A stretch of 64,000 nt of DNA from the NCBI RefSeq assembly GCF_007997075.1, contig NZ_VORS01000004.1, forward strand, positions 248,001 through 312,000, given 5' to 3'. Every line of letters starts with the position of its first letter. Position 1 is the first letter of the stretch. Positions 61,471 to 64,000 of this stretch are shown here, piece after piece. The position numbers were made by a program, and so were the translations under genes. The DNA is from Polaribacter sp. IC073. GTDB lineage: Bacteria > Bacteroidota > Bacteroidia > Flavobacteriales > Flavobacteriaceae. The notes beneath the pieces were generated by a model that saw nothing but the letters and a program-made list of their open reading frames with translations, did no database searches and was not told the origin of the DNA.

Positions 61471-61929
61471 ATGTTGGTCTTTGAAACAATTTCTGACCTT
61501 AAAGAAATAGTAGGCAAAGATTTACCAACAGGAAATTGGTATGCGGTTACGCAAGAAATGATTACCGATTTTGCTAATGCTACTTTAGACAAACAATGGA
61601 TTCATGTAGACGAAGCTAGAGCAGCAAAAGAATCTCCTTTTAAAAGTACTATTGCGCATGGTTTTATGTCGGTTTCTATGATTTCTAAATTGTTAGAAGA
61701 TGTTTTTACGATTAAGAGTTTAAAAATGGGACTGAATTATGGCTTGAATAAAGTCCGTTTTCCAAACCCTGTTCCTGTAAATAGTCACTTAAGAATGCTT
61801 TCTAAAGTGATTGCAATTGAGCCGTTAGCAAATAACGGAGTGAAAGCAACCTTTTCTTGCACCATAGAAATTAAAGGAGAAGACAAACCTGCTTGTGTTG
61901 CCGAATTTTTAGCAGCTTTCTATGAGTAG
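61471..61929 (+). CDS. MaoC-like (R)-specific enoyl-CoA hydratase
   Basis: A 152-residue hot-dog hydratase. The catalytic pair is in FANATLDKQWIHVDEARA (Asp/His) with the downstream TIAHGFMSVSMI. Such proteins hydrate enoyl-CoA to (R)-3-hydroxyacyl-CoA in fatty-acid or polyester metabolism. It lies two bases after the TRIC gene and ends the operon; the next gene converges with it, 33 bases between the stops. Confidence 0.9.
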   Translation: MLVFETISDLKEIVGKDLPTGNWYAVTQEMITDFANATLDKQWIHVDEARAAKESPFKSTIAHGFMSVSMISKLLEDVFTIKSLKMGLNYGLNKVRFPNPVPVNSHLRMLSKVIAIEPLANNGVKATFSCTIEIKGEDKPACVAEFLAAFYE

Positions 61930-61962
61930 AAAAGCGAATGAATAAACTGCTGTTAATTTGTA

Positions 61963-62397
61963 CTATTTTAAAATTCCGTCTGGAATACATTTTTTAGCAT
62001 ACCAATATAGAAAAAGAGAAAATAGCGGAATTATGACCAACATTACATATTCAAAATAGCCATACAATTCTTTTCCTGGATTTATAAACAGGTTGTAAAT
62101 TGTTTGAATAGCTACTGCAATTAAACCTATAAGTAGCAATGTTTTTGCTTCTTTTTTTCTCAACAATAATAAAATACACCCTAAGAGAGAAGAAAAGACT
62201 GCAATTGCAAAAATGGCTGTCACCCAAGAAGGTAGGTTAAATATAATTTCTAATTGTTCTTGCGAGTACATCGTTTTAAAACGTGCTGTTTTATAAGTCT
62301 GATTTAAATAACCATCTACACCCATTACATTCCATATAAGTCCCGTAATTCCGATAACCCAAAAGGCAATACTGGGTTTAGTTGTATCTGTTGTCAT
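61963..62397 (-). CDS. Small four-helix membrane protein, unknown function
   Basis: A 144-residue protein (from MTTDTTKPS) with four hydrophobic segments (about 10-26, 58-78, 84-100 and 114-132). ITGLIWNVMGVDGYLNQTY in the first part is the most distinctive block. Two upstream ATG codons (62436 and 62421) would add 13 or eight residues; the start at 62397 is chosen because it begins the first well-formed segment, but this is not certain. It lies downstream of tolC on the same strand, with 44 bases between. Confidence 0.7.
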   Translation of the reverse strand: MTTDTTKPSIAFWVIGITGLIWNVMGVDGYLNQTYKTARFKTMYSQEQLEIIFNLPSWVTAIFAIAVFSSLLGCILLLLRKKEAKTLLLIGLIAVAIQTIYNLFINPGKELYGYFEYVMLVIIPLFSLFLYWYAKKCIPDGILK

Positions 62398-62441
62398 GAT
62401 AATAGTAGGATTGTTTTGCATAAATATACGAAACAAATAAT

Positions 62442-63842
62442 TTATTCAGAAAAAGAAATAACAGCTTCTTTAAATAAATTTGCTTTTGCTTTAAAGAAAG
62501 AGTTTTCTAAACCAATTGCTTTTAATCTAGAATCGATGTATTTTTCTTCTCTATAATTTACCAAAAATAAAGAGCTTTCGCCTAAGAAAAATTTACGTTC
62601 TTCAGCTTTTAGTAAAATATCATAATCTCTTACTATTTTAAAAGTGAAGTCATTTTGTAAAATATAAGAAGCTAATTCTTGCTGTATGGCGTTTATTTTA
62701 TTTCTGATGACTACTTTTGTTGCGTTATTTTCTAACCTTTTATCTTGTAACTTTATTTTTGCCAACTTTAAATCTCCTCTTTCTTTTCTTATAAATAAAG
62801 GCATGCTAAAATTAATTCCTGCTTTATAATTGTTGTTGTTGAAAGCATTTATTTGATCTCCTTTTGAAGAAATAAAATGATACTGAACATCAATTTTTGG
62901 TAATAGATTATTCTCTTTTAGACGTTTTTCTTCATTTAAACTTTTAATTTTAAAACCTAAAGATTTTATTTTTGGGTGATTTTCAATGTCAAAATTTTTA
63001 GTATTAAAAAGTGCAATATTAAACGTTCTGTCAATATGAATAACGGTTTCTATATCTGGAATGATGTTTTCTTTTAATTCGATAGGAGTATTTTCATTCA
63101 ACCATAAAAAATTAGACAATTCTAAGGATGATTTTACCAATTTAATTTTAGATTTTTCTAAATTTAACTTTCGGATATTTAAAATAATTCCTGCTTCAAG
63201 TGTATCTATTGCAGGTTTTTCGCCTTCTTTAAAAGCTCTTTTCGTTCCATTAAAACGGACTTTAGCATTGTTTAAAAAGGATTCATAAACTAGTTTTTCT
63301 TTATATGTTTTCAACCAGTTAAAGTAAGTTAAAGAAGCATCGTATAAAATTGTATTCACCAATATTTGTTGGTCTTCTTTTGCCTGATTAAGAAAGAACT
63401 TTGCTTGTTTTAAAGATGCCATTCTTTGGTTATTTAAGAATCCTTTTGCTAAAGAAACTGAAACACCAGCACTATACAAACCGTCTAAAGGAACTTTATT
63501 TTCAGGGTTTAAGTAAACGCCATCATTTTGTTCAAAATTTGCTTTGAACTCGACGCCATACCAAGTAGGAATTTTAAAGGCACCGTTTAATTTGTTATAA
63601 TATTCTTTTTCTTTAAAGAGTTTTTTATCAAAATCTATTTCAATTTTAGGATCAAAAGCACCTCTTGCTTTTAATAGTTTCGCTTCACTATTATTAATTA
63701 CAAGATTTGCCTGTTTTACAATAGGATGGTAATTCTTTACGAAACCTAAAAATTCAGGTAAAGTTAGAATATCGCCTACTTTTTCTTGTGCATTTTGCTG
63801 CCAAAAAATCAATAAGAAGAATACAATTAGCTGTTTTTTCAT
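62442..63842 (-). CDS. TolC-family outer membrane efflux protein
   Basis: A 466-residue protein with a signal peptide (MKKQLIVFFLLIFWQQNAQ). It has the TolC pattern of long heptad-rich helices in two repeats (for example LNKLNGAFKIPTWYGVEFKANF, and the second-repeat INFSMPLFIRKERGDLKLAKIKLQDKR). It would form the outer membrane exit duct of an adaptor/inner-membrane pump. It starts four bases after the stop of the adaptor-like gene that enters from the right edge, so the two are one operon. Confidence 0.92.
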   Translation of the reverse strand: MKKQLIVFFLLIFWQQNAQEKVGDILTLPEFLGFVKNYHPIVKQANLVINNSEAKLLKARGAFDPKIEIDFDKKLFKEKEYYNKLNGAFKIPTWYGVEFKANFEQNDGVYLNPENKVPLDGLYSAGVSVSLAKGFLNNQRMASLKQAKFFLNQAKEDQQILVNTILYDASLTYFNWLKTYKEKLVYESFLNNAKVRFNGTKRAFKEGEKPAIDTLEAGIILNIRKLNLEKSKIKLVKSSLELSNFLWLNENTPIELKENIIPDIETVIHIDRTFNIALFNTKNFDIENHPKIKSLGFKIKSLNEEKRLKENNLLPKIDVQYHFISSKGDQINAFNNNNYKAGINFSMPLFIRKERGDLKLAKIKLQDKRLENNATKVVIRNKINAIQQELASYILQNDFTFKIVRDYDILLKAEERKFFLGESSLFLVNYREEKYIDSRLKAIGLENSFFKAKANLFKEAVISFSE

Positions 63843-63846
63843 ATGA

Positions 63847-64000
63847 TTATTTTTTGGTGTCAGATTTTTCTCTTTTACTTCCTTCTGGTTGGTAATAGTT
63901 AGGAGGAAAACTGTTTAATTGTCTCCATAATTCAAACCAAATAGGAACCTCTTCTAAAAGTGCAATTGTTTTTGCACCAGAACCTACTCTAATTGCTGCT
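63847..64000 (-). CDS. C-terminal end of an efflux adaptor-like protein (partial)
   Basis: The frame is open from the right edge to a TAA at 63849-63847. The visible 51 residues include AAIRVGSGAKTIALLEEVP and FELWRQLNSFPPNYYQPEGS, with a charged tail (KREKSDTKK). The position directly upstream of tolC suggests a HlyD-type periplasmic adaptor, but the visible part is outside the diagnostic lipoyl domain, so this is contextual. Confidence 0.5.
   Translation of the reverse strand, partial: AAIRVGSGAKTIALLEEVPIWFELWRQLNSFPPNYYQPEGSKREKSDTKK

Noticed and set aside
1..64000. tRNA, CRISPR array, insertion sequence or prophage
   Set aside because: No tRNA-like cloverleaf ends, no regularly spaced repeats, no transposase or integrase frame and no phage structural genes were seen.

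Overview
The window looks like a chromosomal stretch from a marine member of the Flavobacteriaceae, probably close to Polaribacter. Evidence: low GC content (roughly one third), -7 promoter elements of the Bacteroidota type (TAnnTTTG), an RNase P RNA of bacterial type A, a bacillithiol gene (bshA), an OstA-like gene next to a class III aminotransferase, and many Flavobacteriia-typical proteins (DUF4290, DUF3810, DUF937, type ISP restriction remnant). The genus is inference.

Layout. 1-6.9 kb: end of a DUF4290 gene, murA, a free-standing HNH endonuclease gene, then grpE-dnaJ preceded by a sigma-54-like promoter and an inverted repeat, a candidate small RNA, rnpB and aconitase. 6.9-12.6 kb: cytoplasmic-looking LytM peptidase, small secreted protein, OstA-like protein plus aminotransferase, and a group II PLP decarboxylase. 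12.6-21 kb: a denitrification island with a polytopic membrane protein, an AniA-type copper nitrite reductase fused to cytochrome c, a NirV-like protein, a SCO copper chaperone, a Ric di-iron repair protein and a porin. A separate transcription unit follows, encoding a 599-residue protein I cannot name. nirK and this unknown gene carry CRP/FNR-type palindromes at exactly the same distance from their -7 elements, so they probably share a regulator.

21-42.7 kb: housekeeping and conserved genes (purA, Fur-family regulator, rel/spoT, M48 protease, ppgK, a SpoU methyltransferase, two secreted amidohydrolase-like proteins, DUF3810, dnaB, a conserved secreted protein often labelled asparagine synthetase B, a membrane AraC-type regulator, an orphan N-terminal transketolase subunit, bshA, DUF937). 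A structured RNA candidate lies between the AraC gene and transketolase. 42.7-47.7 kb: dicarboxylate symporter, then a sulfur amino acid group (mercaptopyruvate sulfurtransferase, TerB-like protein, cysteine dioxygenase, cysteine sulfinate/glutamate-type decarboxylase) that could make hypotaurine.

47.9-49.2 kb is the wreck of a type ISP restriction-modification gene with stops, frameshifts and two large internal deletions. 49.5-64 kb: HAD phosphatase, small membrane protein, DCC oxidoreductase, a MacAB-like ABC efflux operon with two permeases, DUF1853, DUF2461, a structured intergenic repeat, MATE pump, thioesterase, DEAD-box helicase, TRIC channel, MaoC hydratase, and a TolC/adaptor pair running off the right edge. 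No tRNA, rRNA other than rnpB-type RNA, CRISPR array, IS element or prophage was seen.
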